A stretch of 64,000 bases of DNA, from positions 9,632,105 through 9,696,104 of the forward strand of contig JAJEKV010000051.1 of NCBI GenBank assembly GCA_021234155.1, read 5' to 3'. Below, in pieces: positions 31,807 through 42,482 of this stretch (its first letter is position 1; the number at the start of each line of letters is the position of its first letter). Source of the stretch: Isoetes taiwanensis. Lineage: Eukaryota; Streptophyta; Lycopodiopsida; Isoetales; Isoetaceae. The translations under genes were made by a program, and so were the position numbers. The notes under the pieces are model-generated. The model was not told the origin of the DNA and made no database searches. It saw only the letters and a list, made by a program, of their open reading frames with translations.

Positions 31807-32013
31807 CTTACCACAGTTTAAAGAATCTATGGCATTCATCTGCACATCCTCTTCTACATATGCAAGCTGTTTAATGCCTGAATCTGTAGTGCTGTATCAG
31901 TAAATAAAGATGCTTACCAAGATTTAAAGAATCTGGCCTTTATCGGGACATTCTCTTCTGCATATGCAAGCTTTTTAAGCCTGAATCTGTAGCACTATAT
32001 CAGCAAATAGAGA
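31807..32013. repeat. 104-bp tandem duplication
   Basis: GCTTACCACAGTTTAAAGAATC (31,807) and GCTTACCAAGATTTAAAGAATC (31,911) begin two imperfect copies that share CTCTTCTRCATATGCAAGC and GCCTGAATCTGTAG. Confidence 0.8.
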
Positions 32014-32193
32014 TGCGAAATGTCTTAGCAGGGATTCAAAATAGATATAAAACTTTTGCTTTCTTTTTCTTACCAGCAGGATAAATCTTTTGCGTTTCAG
32101 ATAGAGCTGAAGGTTTGATATTGACGTGACTTATAAACGGAAAAAATATGAATAATATAAAGCGGCGGATTTCTCGTCTCCGGAGCTGCGGCT

Positions 32194-32400
32194 ATGGCCG
32201 GAAAGGATACCCAAATGGTTACTTCTCCGACTAGCAACTCTGATTCTACTCCTTTGCCAGAACCCCCAATTCAAAATAATGAGGCAGGCGGCTTTTTCAG
32301 CTCCATCGCCGTTCTAAGTTGGCTTGGAGTTTTCCATTTGAATGCTATCGTGGCTCTGCTTGTTCTATTCAATCTCAGGAGCACCTGGGCTCATATATAA
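32194..32400 (+). pseudogene. 68-codon frame, possible captured first exon of a DGAT2-like acyltransferase
   Basis: A clean ATG-to-TAA frame starts after a GC-richer leader. It encodes a polar N-terminus (MAGKDTQMVTSPTSNSDSTP, LPEPPIQNNEAGG) and one hydrophobic segment, FFSSIAVLSWLGVFHLNAIV and ALLVLFNL. The WLGxxHxN pattern followed by a hydrophobic run resembles the first membrane segment of plant type-2 diacylglycerol acyltransferases, which act in the endoplasmic reticulum in oil synthesis. The catalytic domain (HPHG-type motif) is absent, and the frame stops soon after the segment. If the match holds, this is a gene fragment captured by the transposon. It could also be an unrelated small membrane protein. 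The match is by eye only. Confidence 0.3.
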
Positions 32401-33370
32401 AACGAAATGCTGTAGGTCAGGTCTGTGGGTTCGCCTCTTTAGCCTGCAAACAAATCCATGTTCAGTACATATCCCTGGCCTTGTTTTCGATTAGGGCAAG
32501 GCCGGTTCACTAACCTTAGCTATCGCTTGAATGCATCGGCAATAGGAACGCAGTGCAACAAGATGACCGGAGACACGATTTGAAGAGGCTTTTTTGGAGA
32601 CGCCAAGCATAAATCTTCCTCGTCTTCCCATCGCCAGAGCTGGAGCAAAGCCATCGCCATCATCAAAGCGAGCACAAGCAAAGCCATAACTGAAGCAGAA
32701 TGAAAGCCATAGCTGGAGAATAGGGCCATCGCCATGCCGTAGCAAAGCAGTGAAGGTGCGATACTGGACAGGCGGGAAACAGCCAAACCAATAGGACGAG
32801 AGGACCTGGATCAAAATCCAGGCCGTTCATCTCGGCCCATCTCGGCCTTTGGATGGAATGCACGTTTCTAATAATTAATAAAAACAAGCATTCCCACAAA
32901 TCTAATTAGTTGTTCCTCATAACTCTAATGGGTTTTTTTAAGGAATCATGAAAATTTTGAGTTGTCCGATATAAAAATAAAATCAATGATTCAATACATA
33001 GTGGTTTTGCCATCATACATGTGGCAACGACCAAGCTCCAGCACTACATCCTACTCTAGCACTGCCCTACGATCTAGAAAAGAAATCCGCTTTAAACTCT
33101 GGAGGCGCTTCGAACTGGCTGGAGCATCTTGCAGCAACCTGCCCTGGAAGAGCACCCAAAGCAAAATGCCCCAAGTCAAAGGTTCCACTCCATAAGAATC
33201 GATTTGGGAGAGGGAAGCGAGGGCAAATTGGATCAGAGGAAACTGCAAGGACCCCAACTCCAGCACTGCATGCTGTGACAAATTCAACATCTTGTGATAA
33301 ATCCAGTTTACCTTGCGATAAATCCCGTTCAGTAAGGTGGCCGGTTTGATATGGTTGGAGCACCCTATGA

Positions 33371-33571
33371 AAGTGCAGAAGCTGCTACCAGAATCGAATC
33401 CTGCAACAGTCCGCTATATTAGATGCTGAAACCTGTGACTTAGAGAAGGGTCTCCAAGTCCGAGAATTTATGCTTGAAGCATCTAATGTAGCCATAAGTA
33501 AGGCAGTAGTTAAAGTGATGAGTGCCTTCAATAGGCAGATAGTGCAGAGTGCAAATAGTTTCAATGCTTGA
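33371..33571 (+). pseudogene. 66-codon coding-like fragment of unknown protein
   Basis: After a TGA at 33,368 the frame stays open to TGA at 33,569-33,571. It reads LQQSAILDAETCDLEKGLQV, REFMLEASNVAISKAVVKVM, SAFNRQIVQSANSFNA. The balanced composition and amphipathic pattern look like real protein, unlike the surrounding sequence. There is no start codon in a good place, so it may be an exon captured by the transposon. I do not recognise it. Confidence 0.25.
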
Positions 33572-35190
33572 TTTAACCTATCCCATGGTAATTATGATAA
33601 TGTGCAATGGAATGAAAAGAAGGAAACCTATTGCTTTATACCCATGTTGGAAGATCTTTTCCCTTGAACTTGAAATGGAATGGACCCTAGGGAAAAAGTT
33701 ATGTTGGACCAATGATTGATCAACATGATGGGAAATTGCAAAAATGGAAGTCTCAATGATTCGGCAACTCGGTGAAGTCGAGTATAAACAAAGGCAAATA
33801 AAAGATTGATTAGATGGGGCAGTCGGAGTGCAGATTGAGACATATTGAGATTGCTAAGGAACGACCTGTCGAATGCAGGCAAACCAAGTCTAACATTGCT
33901 GTATTGGGCCGTGAATAGTGAATCAATTGAGACATCAAACTATAAAAAACCAGATACGTTCTATAGAATGTAGATATTGGAAGTTAAGTGAAGTATTGCC
34001 TCACTACTCCTTCAAGTCTCGTTTGAGTTATAAAGTTTTTAGTTGTTAAGGAAAGTTAGCTATCCAATCCTAATCAACTTCCTACAATCAGTTCAGGGAA
34101 GATGAAGTTACATTATCTGTGATACCATGATTAATATCTACATGATCTGTGGAACCTTTATGGAGACATTACATTCAAGGAAATATAAAGATACATAGTC
34201 CTTGAATAAAAATATATACACCATAGTCATCTATAAAGGCCAAAAGGCTCGATATGATCAAAATAGCATGTTGCTATTAGAGGTAGAAGGTTGGCTAAAT
34301 AATATTACGCCAAGCATGACTTTAAGTAGGATGCAATAGTATTCGGCAGCTCGGTGGAAAATACATAATCAAATCAAAGCAGATGAGAACCACGCGGTTC
34401 CGGAAGTGCAGAATTGAATCTGATCGAGTTGTTGCATCGTAATTTAACAAGGGAATTTAATCCGCATACGAAGTGCTAGAAGATCCGATCAACCATTATT
34501 AATTTTGGGTCAATCCCAAATGAATAGTGGATCATTGTAAACCATTGAAAATAATTGTTGTGGTTTGATATATTGAAGGTCATAACCTTGAAGAAAGTTG
34601 CATTTGAAAATTAAGTGAGCTAAGTACTTGATTCCTAGTGCATAAATTGTCTAGTGAGTATCAAATTTTCTTCATGTATTATACATGATATCAAATCATA
34701 CCTAGATATTCAAGCTAGCTACTATAGGCACCACATTAGGTCATATAAAAACATGGTTCACGTTGACAAATGTGTTTCTTGCTGGCTTGGAAAATGTTGT
34801 TCTTTCATGTTTGGAAAAGATTGTTAGTGATATAGATAGGAATTTTTTTTCTATTGGAATAAGTGTGTTAAACAAATATACCCCTTTTTAATGGGATAAG
34901 TGTATTAGATAAGTGTGTTGAAGAAATGTATACGTTTATAGCTTCTATCTCGCATATGATCAATCCTTTGTCCTTTATACTTCTAGATAACCATCTGAAA
35001 CAATCTTTACAAAGTCGGGTCTACAAACCATAGGAAATAAATGTTAGAGGTATAATGGAATATTCAGGGAGTCTTGATGTCGTTTCCCTTGTGACACTAG
35101 CAACCAGCATGGAAAAGATAACGTGGTCCTCCAATTGGTGACATGGCATGCCAAGTAAGCGAGCCAAGTTTTGACTAGGGCAAAACTAGT
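33572..35190. other. Transposon interior without recognisable gene
   Basis: AT-rich sequence with only chance frames. Nothing assignable. Confidence 0.45.
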
Positions 35191-35197
35191 TGTCTCA

Positions 35198-35395
35198 AAT
35201 ATGTCACTTGGTCTCCAACATGCCAAGGTGACTCAAACATGCCAAGGTGGCTGAAACATGCCATCTAGGCTCGAACATGCCAAGGTGGCTCAAATACGCC
35301 ACGTGGACTCCAACATGCCATGGTGGCAAACATGCCACCTAGGCTCTAACATGCCAAGGTGGCTCAAACATGCGACCTAGGCTCCAAGGTGCTCC
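35198..35395. repeat. Minisatellite, about 20-bp unit (short block)
   Basis: Imperfect units of the form GGCTCCAACATGCCACCTA and GGCTCAAACATGCCAAGGT, about ten in a row. The same family makes the larger block at 38,205-39,110, so two blocks bracket the duplicated segments between. Confidence 0.85.
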
Positions 35396-38208
35396 CTCTC
35401 CCTCCCCGGAAGACGGACCCTAGAAAGGTTGTCAAGGCAGCCTTTCCTAGCAGTGCTCCTCCGGGAGGTCGTATGTTGATGCTCGCCCTCCCGGAGCTCA
35501 ATTTTCCTATCCGTCCATTGAATCCTCCTTTCAAGGACCAGGCTTCGAGCAGGTTCAAAACAATCCAAGATCGGTCCGGGATAACTTATCAAACCGCGAA
35601 GCGTCCTACGGTCGACCGTGTAGAAACCCAAGTGTTTTGTTCTTTGGGTAGTACAAAGGCTCCAGAATGGAGATTCGACTTCACCATGTCGTCCGAAATG
35701 GCAAGTTACATGGTCATTTTTGGCAACAAAAGTAACACAAACCCTCTACATGGCAGCATTCTGCAGCCACCTCTTAGGCCAATTGACTACGAACGTGTTG
35801 GACATGAGCTACTTTGGTGCTTCTTGGAGAAGGGGTGGTCTTCTGCCCATGAAACTTGGTCCCCAGGGTAATGTCGATGTTCTGAGTCCATTGACAGAGT
35901 TAGTTCACAATTCCAGGGTAGGAGAGTTGTTCGTCCGTTGCCAGGGGCCTTCGAGAGAGGATCTTTGGGGTGAACTGCTTTGAGAAGGTTTTAAGGGTCC
36001 CTCTTTTGGCGTCAACACCCTCTCTCTACGTGATGAGATTGTGCAAGATCCTGGTCAAATCTGGCTAGGATATGGCCTCTGAAACGTAAGCCATGTGTGC
36101 TGTTAGGTTATTGAAGGGTTTACGTTATGGAGGTCGAGTTATGGAGGTCGGGTTTTGATTTATTCTCCCCCTAGTTTTGCAAATAAAAGTGTAGAGCGCC
36201 TTATGCAGTAGCAAAATTGTTTGGGGTCACTCGAATTGGCGACTAGATCGAAACTCTGTTATTTCAGTTCTCATGGCTCCCCATGCATGTTTAGAAATGG
36301 TCCACCTAGTTATCAAAGAAGTCGACCACGTTTTGGCCTCCAAAACGTAAACCCCCGTCGGCGCTAGGTTATTGTAGGGTTTACGTTATGGAGGTCGAAG
36401 TTTTATTCGGTTGCACTTGAGACATGGTCGAAGCCGCGATTGAAAACAAGAAGCAATAGAAACTGACGAAATGGGGTTTGGATTTACCGAGGCAGGCTTT
36501 CCTACCAGTGCTCCTCCGGGAGGGCAAATGCCAATGCCTCCCTTCCCGGAACCCGGTTTCCCTATCCGACCGTTGAATTCTCCATTCAAGTAACTTGCTT
36601 CGAGCAGGCTCAAGAAAATTCAAGATCTGTCCGGGATAACATATCCCTCCGCAAAGTGTCATGCAGTCGACCGTGTAGAAACCCAAGTGTTTTGTCGTTC
36701 GGGCAGTACAAAGACTCCGGAATGGAGATTTGACTTCGCCATGTCGTCCGAAACAGCGAAATTACCCTAGGAACCAAGTTATACGGTCATTTTTTGCAGC
36801 AAAAGAAACACGAACCCTCTACATGGCAGTATTCTGCACCCTCCGCTAAAGCCAATTCACTACGAACGTGTTGGACATGAGCTACTTTGGCACTTCCGGG
36901 AGCAAGGGTGGTCTTCTGCCCACGAAACTTGGTCTCCAGGGTAATGTCGATGTTTCGAGTCCGTTGGCAGACACAGTTCCGGGGTGGGAGAGTTGCCCGT
37001 CCGTGGCCAGGGACCCTCCAGAGAGGACCTTTGGGTCGAACTTCTTCTGGAAGGTTTTAGGGCTCCGTCTTCTGGCGTCAACGCCCTCCCACTACCTCAT
37101 GACATTGTGCAAGATCCTGGTCCAATCTGGCTAGGCTATGGCCTCCAAAACGTAAACCCTGGGCGTTGCTAGGTTATTGTAGGGTTTACGTTATGCATGT
37201 CGAGTTTTATTCAGTTGCACTTGAGACATGGTCGAGAAGCTGCAGTTGAAAACAAGAAGCAATAGAAGCTGACGAAATGGCGTTTGGATTTATCCTCCTC
37301 CCAGTGTCGCAATTATAAGACAAGAACACATTTTGTAGTAGCGATTTTTTTTTAAATGATTCGGGATCGCCAATAGATCCAAAGTCTGTTATTTCAGTTG
37401 CCATGGCTCCGCATGCATGTTCGAAAAAGGTACACCAGGTCCCAAGTGCAACTGACCATGTTTTGGCCTCCATAACGTAAACCCTACAATAACCTGGCAA
37501 GGCACAGGGTTTGCGTTTTGGAGGCCATAACCTAGCCAGATTGGACCACGATCTTGCACAATGTCATGAGGTAGTGGGAGGGCATTGACGCCAGAAGACG
37601 GAGCCCTAAAACCTTCCAGAAGAAGTTCGTCCCAAAGGTCCGCTCTGGAGGGTCCTTGGCCACGGACGGGCAACTCTCCCACGCCAGAACTGTGATCTGA
37701 CTCTGCCAACGGACTCGAAACATCGACATTACTCTGGAGACCAAGTTTCGTGGGCAGAAGACCACCCCTGCTCCCGGAAGCGCCAAAGTAGCTCATGTCC
37801 AACACGTTCGTAGTGAATTGGCCTTAGCGGAGGGTGCAGAATACTGCCATGTAGAGGGTTCGTGTTTCTTTTGCTGCAAAAAATGACCGTGTAACTTGGT
37901 CCCTAGGGTAATTTCGCTGTTTTGGATGACGTGGCAAAGTCAAATCTCCATTCCGGAGCCTTTGTACTGACCGAACGACACTTGGGTTTCTACACGGTCG
38001 ACTGCAGGACACTTTGCGGTTTGATATGTTCTCCCGGACAGATCTTGAATTTTTTTGAGTCTGCTCGAAGCAAGTTACCTGAATGGAGAATTCAACGGTC
38101 GGATAGGGAAACCGGGTTTCGGGAAGGGAGACATTGGCATTTGCCCTCCCGGAGGAGCACTGGTAGGAAAGCCTGCCTCGATAACCTTTGTGATGTCCGT
38201 CTCCTGGG
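35396..38208. repeat. Three copies of an about 0.7-kb segment, third one inverted
   Basis: Copy 1 (about 35,396-36,073, plus), copy 2 (about 36,488-37,139, plus) and copy 3 (about 38,208-37,527, minus) share long stretches such as CTCCTCCGGGAGG, TCGACCGTGTAGAAACCCAA, GAACGTGTTGGACATGAGCT and GTGCAAGATCCTGGTC. Copies 2 and 3 are closest to each other and form a large inverted repeat around about 37,330. Each copy ends in the hairpin listed next. Plus copies are also preceded by a shared leader, TTGCACTTGAGACATGGTCG. No protein is supported. Confidence 0.85.
36074..37526. repeat. Four copies of a 20-bp-arm hairpin
   Basis: Left arm GGCCTCCAAAACGTAAACCC, loop of about 22 bases with CTAGGTTATTGTA, right arm GGGTTTACGTTATGGAGGTC. 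Copies lie at 36,074-36,135, 36,335-36,396, 37,140-37,200 and, in the other orientation, 37,465-37,526. They sit at the junctions of the duplicated segments. Confidence 0.85.
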
Positions 38209-39110
38209 GTCTGGCCACCTAGGCTATAACATGCCACCTGGGCTCCAACATGCCACGTGAGCTCCAACATGCCACGTGAGCTCCAACATGCCAAGTTGGC
38301 TCCAACGTGCCACCTAGGCTCAAGCATGCCAAGGTGGCTCAAATATGCCACCTAGGCTCCAACATTCAACATGCCACGTAGGCTCCAACATGCCAACTAG
38401 GCTCCAACATGCCTCGTGAGCTCTAGCATGCCACCTAGGCTCCAACGTGCCACCTAGGCTCCAACATGCCAAGGTGGCTCCAACATGCCACCTAGGCTCA
38501 AGCGTGCCAAGGTGGCTCAAACATGCCACCTAGGCTCCAACATGCCATGTAGGCTCCAACATGCCACCTAGGCTCCAACATGCCACCGGGCTCCAACATG
38601 CCACGTGAGCTCCAACATGCTAAGTTGGCTCCAACGTGCCACCTAGGCTCAAGCACGCCAAGGTGGCTCAAATATGCCACCTAAGCTCCAACATGCCACC
38701 AAGGCTTCAACATGCCAACTAGGCTCCAACATGCCTCGTGAGCTCTAGCATGCCACCTAGGCTCCAACGTGCCACCTACGCTCCAACATGCCACGTGGGC
38801 TCCAACATGCCACATAGCATGCCACCTAGGCTCCAACATGCCACCTGGGCTCCAACATGCCGCGTGAGCTCCAACATGCCACATAGGCTCCAATATGCCA
38901 AGTTGGCTCCAACGTGCCACCTAGGCTCAAGCATGCCAACGTGGCTCAAATATGCCACCATCGGCTCCAACATGCCACGTGAGGGTCGCAACATGCCACC
39001 CGGCTCCAACATGCCACGTGAGCTCTAACATGCCACCTAGGCTCCAACATGCCACCTACGCTCCAACATGCCACCAAGGCTTCAACATGCCACGTAGGCT
39101 CCAACGCATG
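38205..39110. repeat. Minisatellite, about 20-bp unit (long block)
   Basis: About 45 imperfect units of GGCTCCAACATGCCACCTA, varying at CACGTGA, CACCTAG, CAAGGTG and CTAGGCTCAAGCATG. On the minus strand the repetition gives long open frames of the type MLEPRWHVGA; these are a by-product of a repeat length that keeps frame locally, not a protein. Confidence 0.9.
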
Positions 39111-39329
39111 AATGACCAAGGCAAGATATGAATGACATGGACATGGACTTGATGACGTTAGGATATTGTTAGGATTTTGCGTGGTCCTATGACATTAATG
39201 CTTAGGGATTTGTTGCAGCGGTCCTGCACCCCCTCAAGGAATACAAATCAAATTCTTGATGGTTTTGTTATGCAAAAATAGGCGTTAAGTAATTGAAGTA
39301 GTTGAAGTAACTTGTCTTGCATGGAATAC

Positions 39330-39845
39330 TAGTATAAGGACATGTGATCGTGCACGTGCATCACATGTAGCAAATCAAGTACTGTTCTACCACTATAAAG
39401 ACCAAGTGATATGGAAGGATAGGACATGTAGAGAATCAAGTATTCTTTCCTACTTCTATAAAGACATGTGACAATAGAAGTATTACACATGTCGTAATTC
39501 ATGTATTCTTTCCTACAATGCCTTAGCAAATAAAGTACTCTGTCCTACTACTATAAAGACATGTGACATGGAAGCATACGACATGTAGAGAATCAAGTAT
39601 TCTTTCCTACTTCTATAAAGACATGTGACAATAGAAGTATTACACATGTCGTAATTCATGTATTCTTTCCTACAATGCCTTAGCAAATAAAGTACTCTGT
39701 CCTACTACTATAAAGACATGTGAATGGAAGTATAGGACATGTAGAGAATCAAATATTCTTTCCTACATCTATAAAGACATGTGACAATAGAATTATTAGA
39801 CATGTAGAAATTCAATTATTCTTTCCTACAGTGGATTGTATTATA
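39330..39845. repeat. Tandem repeat of about 156 bp with ACATGTG motifs
   Basis: TATTCTTTCCTAC followed by TCTATAAAGACATGTGA recurs at 39,441, 39,598 and 39,753 with intermediate half-units. It lies in the right subterminal region of the transposon, ending about 190 bp from its terminus. Confidence 0.85.
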
Positions 39846-40033
39846 AAATGACATGTCACAATAGAAGAAACTACAAAACAACAGTGGATGTTTTAGTCCA
39901 CTGAAAAAAGAACACCATTATCGAACAAAACCATACCTCCACAAATCCACATGTAGGATTCTTTGAAAACAGGACATGTGGACCTACCAAAACTGATGTT
40001 TTCAACAGTGGACCAAAAACCGGGGTGAGTGTG

Positions 40034-41110
40034 ATGACTCTGGTACACACAATTTGTTCTTATGGTACAATAGGTTACCTTCCTTCTTAAAATGCTTGAA
40101 GGTTTCCCTCTCTTTATCCGTTCTTGCCTCTTTAGAAAGGCTTGCCCATGCTTCCTTGAAGTCTCGGCCCGTTGGCAACATTTCTTCTATCTTCATGCCA
40201 AACTCACTGATGAGTGTTGATATGGCATTGCAATGGACTCTCGTCATCAAGGGGTGCCTTGAGAGCGCATCTGCAACCACATTGAGCTTGCCTGGCTTGT
40301 ACAGCATGACAAAGTCGTACTCCTCCAGGAACTCCATCCATCTCCTTTGTCTTAAGTTGAGATGTGGTTGGGTGAAGACATATTGTAGACTTTGATGGTC
40401 CGTATCTAATTGAAACTTCCCAATAGATAATGCCTCTATATTCTTAATGCTCTCACCACTGCTAGCAACTCCTAGTCATGGGTTGGGCAACGTGTTTTGG
40501 CATCGTTCATCTTCCTTGAATCATATGCTACCACCCTCCCCTCCTGCATTAAGACCGCTCCTGTTGCAATCTTGCTACATCCGTTGCCACCAACTTAATT
40601 TTCTCTGGGTCAGGCAATACTAAGACCGGGGCAGTCGTTAAAGCTTCCTTCAACGTCTCAAACACTGCATGGGCCTTCCTTTGCCAATGACTCGCCCAAT
40701 ATCTTTTCCGCTTTGGTGAGGTCCGTTAATGGCGCTGCTACCTTTGCAAAGTTCTTGACGAACTTTCTATAATACTCTGCTAAGCCGAGGAAGCTCCTCA
40801 CTTCATGGATATTCTTTGGTGCCAGCCAATCAATTACCGCTTCAATCTTCGCAGGTTCAGTGGAAATCCCTTCCATTGTTATCACATGCCTCAAGTACTC
40901 TACCCTTTCTGTCACGAAGTGACATTTGGATAGCTTCGCATAAAGCTGAGGTCTCCTCAACTTTTCAAGTACTTTTCTCAAGTGTTGAGCATGCTCCTCC
41001 AAAGATTTGCTATAGACTGTCATCAAAGAAAACTATGATGAATGTATCTAGGAACTCGTGGAAAATATCGTTCATGAGCCTCATAAAAGTTGCCGATTGC
41101 CTCTTGATGA
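40034..41110 (-). pseudogene. Ty3/gypsy reverse transcriptase and RNase H, C-terminal parts
   Basis: Minus strand. The catalytic block is FIIVFFDDSL (FFDD in place of the usual YIDD), with a frameshift right after it. Then come VYSKSLEEHAQHLRKVLEKL, LYAKLSKCHFVTERVEYL, KIEAVIDWLAPKNIHEVRSF and LGLAEYYRKFVKNFAKVAAP. The RNase H part shows VVAYDSRKMNDA, a decayed [12 protein letters not shown], and ends with [16 protein letters not shown]. The frame then runs to the ATG border of the DNA transposon and continues with the integrase at 30,267. Several stops make it non-functional. The N-terminal fingers of the RT, protease and Gag are missing or unreadable. Confidence 0.88.
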
Positions 41111-41975
41111 AGTCTTAGAGTATCTAGGGGAATCTTCATAGAATCTATTTGAATCTTAGATAATGTAAGGGAACCCAGGGCAATCTCATGAAATCTAAGG
41201 GAATCTAAAGGAATCTAAGGGAATCTTTATAAATTCTTACATAACCCAGGGGAATATTAGTTCTAGGAAGTTCTAAAGTATTCTAGAATTTTCTTGATTG
41301 TTCTAGAATATTGTAGATAGTCGTAGATAAGCACCTAAAAATAGAAAGTTTTTTTCTTTGAAAATTTGTGAAAGTCCGAATAGAATGCTCTATAATGGTA
41401 TAGATAGTTTTAGAAAGTTCTCTAATGTTCTAGATGTGCATGAGAACCAAAATAAAGTAGTTTGGAATGTTGTAATATGTTTCAAGTGCTTATGGTAAGC
41501 ACCCTCAGTCTAAAAATAGAGATTTTCTTTTGAAAGTTTGCAAAGAACCAAAATAGAATGTTCTAAAATGTTTTACATGCTTGTGAGTACGCGCCTTAAT
41601 CTATAAATAGAAAGCTTTTTTTATTGAGGTGTTGATGTTCCAGAAAGTTTTATAATGTTCTAGATAGTCTTAAAATATTCTACTAGAAAGTTTTTTTGAA
41701 AGCCTGCAAACAGTAAAAAAAGAATGTCTTTGAATATTATAGAGGATTCTAGAATGTTCTAGAGACCTGAAGCTCAAAGTAGAAAGTTTTTAAAAGTATC
41801 TTCTAGAATGTTGTAGACACAAGTGTGCAAGCGCCACATGCCTAAAGTAACAACATGAGCTAAAGTTAAAACTCTAATTCTCGATAATATTCTAAAACAT
41901 TGCCAGTATGAAAATGCATCATAGAAACATGGTAAACTGGAATAAAAGTTATAGAAACTTCTAGAATAATCCAGA
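41111..41975. repeat. Degenerate repeats rich in TTCTAGAA and GGAATCT
   Basis: 41,120-41,235 repeats GGAATCTAAGG-type words about every 11 bases. From 41,260 to 41,970 the palindrome TTCTAGAA and near forms occur many times, for example at 41,281, 41,301, 41,746 and 41,799. No gene. Confidence 0.75.
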
Positions 41976-42186
41976 AAGTTTTTTTTTTTTTTTTTTTTTT
42001 TTTTGAAAGTAAGAGATTGTTTTATCATTAATTATAAATCCTCAAGTACATAGCAAAGAACATGCTTTTTGATATAGAAGCATGCCAAAAGATAGAAATT
42101 TATAACCAGTACAGAGCCTCATAGCACAGTAGAACTATGACCCCTTGAATTATCAAAAAGACTATAAAGTGTATAGGATAACTAAA
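41976..42186 (-). mobile_element. 3' end of a minus-strand L1-type LINE with poly(A)
   Basis: A T-run of about 25 bases (about 41,979-42,003) is, on the minus strand, a poly(A) tail preceded by AATGATAAAACAATCTCTTA, which looks like a LINE 3' end. It probably belongs to the L1 relic at 44,170-45,775, separated by another LINE. Confidence 0.6.
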
Positions 42187-42266
42187 TAGAATAGAATAGA
42201 ATAGAATAGAATAGAATAGAATAGAATAGAATAGAATAGAATAGAATAGAATAGAATAGAATAGAA
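42187..42266. repeat. (AATAG)n microsatellite, about 16 units
   Basis: Perfect pentanucleotide run AGAATAGAATAG. It lies just beyond the 3' end of the minus-strand LINE at 42,480-43,880 and may be that LINE's 3' tail, since several non-L1 LINE clades end in short tandem repeats. Confidence 0.9.
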
Positions 42267-42482
42267 ATTATTGTCCCTTGTGCCCTAATGCCCCTGGACT
42301 TGTGTAGCATGGGCGAGCTCCCTAAGGGGCGCTACTAGCACATCACACTGGTTTATTGTAGCCTTTTCTAAAGGCTTCCTTGATTTCTATTAGTACCGGC
42401 ACCCCGCTTTGAATCGGCTTCATGGCCGTGCAGTGGTGCGTCGTTATCTTACAGCTTTTAACTGAGCATTGCTTGGGCGTCT

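Larger units (their letters stand above)
30268..40033. mobile_element. 9,766-bp DNA transposon with CACAC-type ends (CACTA-like), non-autonomous
   Basis: Left end CACACTGACCCCAAATTTTG, right end read inward CACACTCACCCCGGTTTTTG, both continuing GTCCAC(A/T)GTTG, so the inverted ends match at 23 or more of about 28 positions. The trinucleotide ATG flanks both ends (30,265-30,267 and 40,034-40,036). Joining the flanks at one ATG gives an uninterrupted gypsy frame [14 protein letters not shown], which proves the borders. A 3-bp duplication and CAC-starting ends fit the CACTA (EnSpm) superfamily. The subterminal zones repeat the end motif (CCACTGTT and AACAGTGG) several times, also CACTA-like. No transposase is recognisable. 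Its cargo is minisatellites, inverted segment copies and possible gene pieces. Confidence 0.9.

Noticed and set aside
32491-32899. Minus-strand ORFs of 78-107 codons
   Set aside because: They arise from a GCCATCGC/AAGCCATAGC-rich repetitive stretch; composition is biased and no motif is visible.
38205-39110. CRISPR-like array or repetitive protein (MLEPRWHVGA units)
   Set aside because: Units of about 20 bp are contiguous without unique spacers, and they diverge gradually. This is a minisatellite in a plant nuclear genome; the protein-like repeats are a reading artefact.
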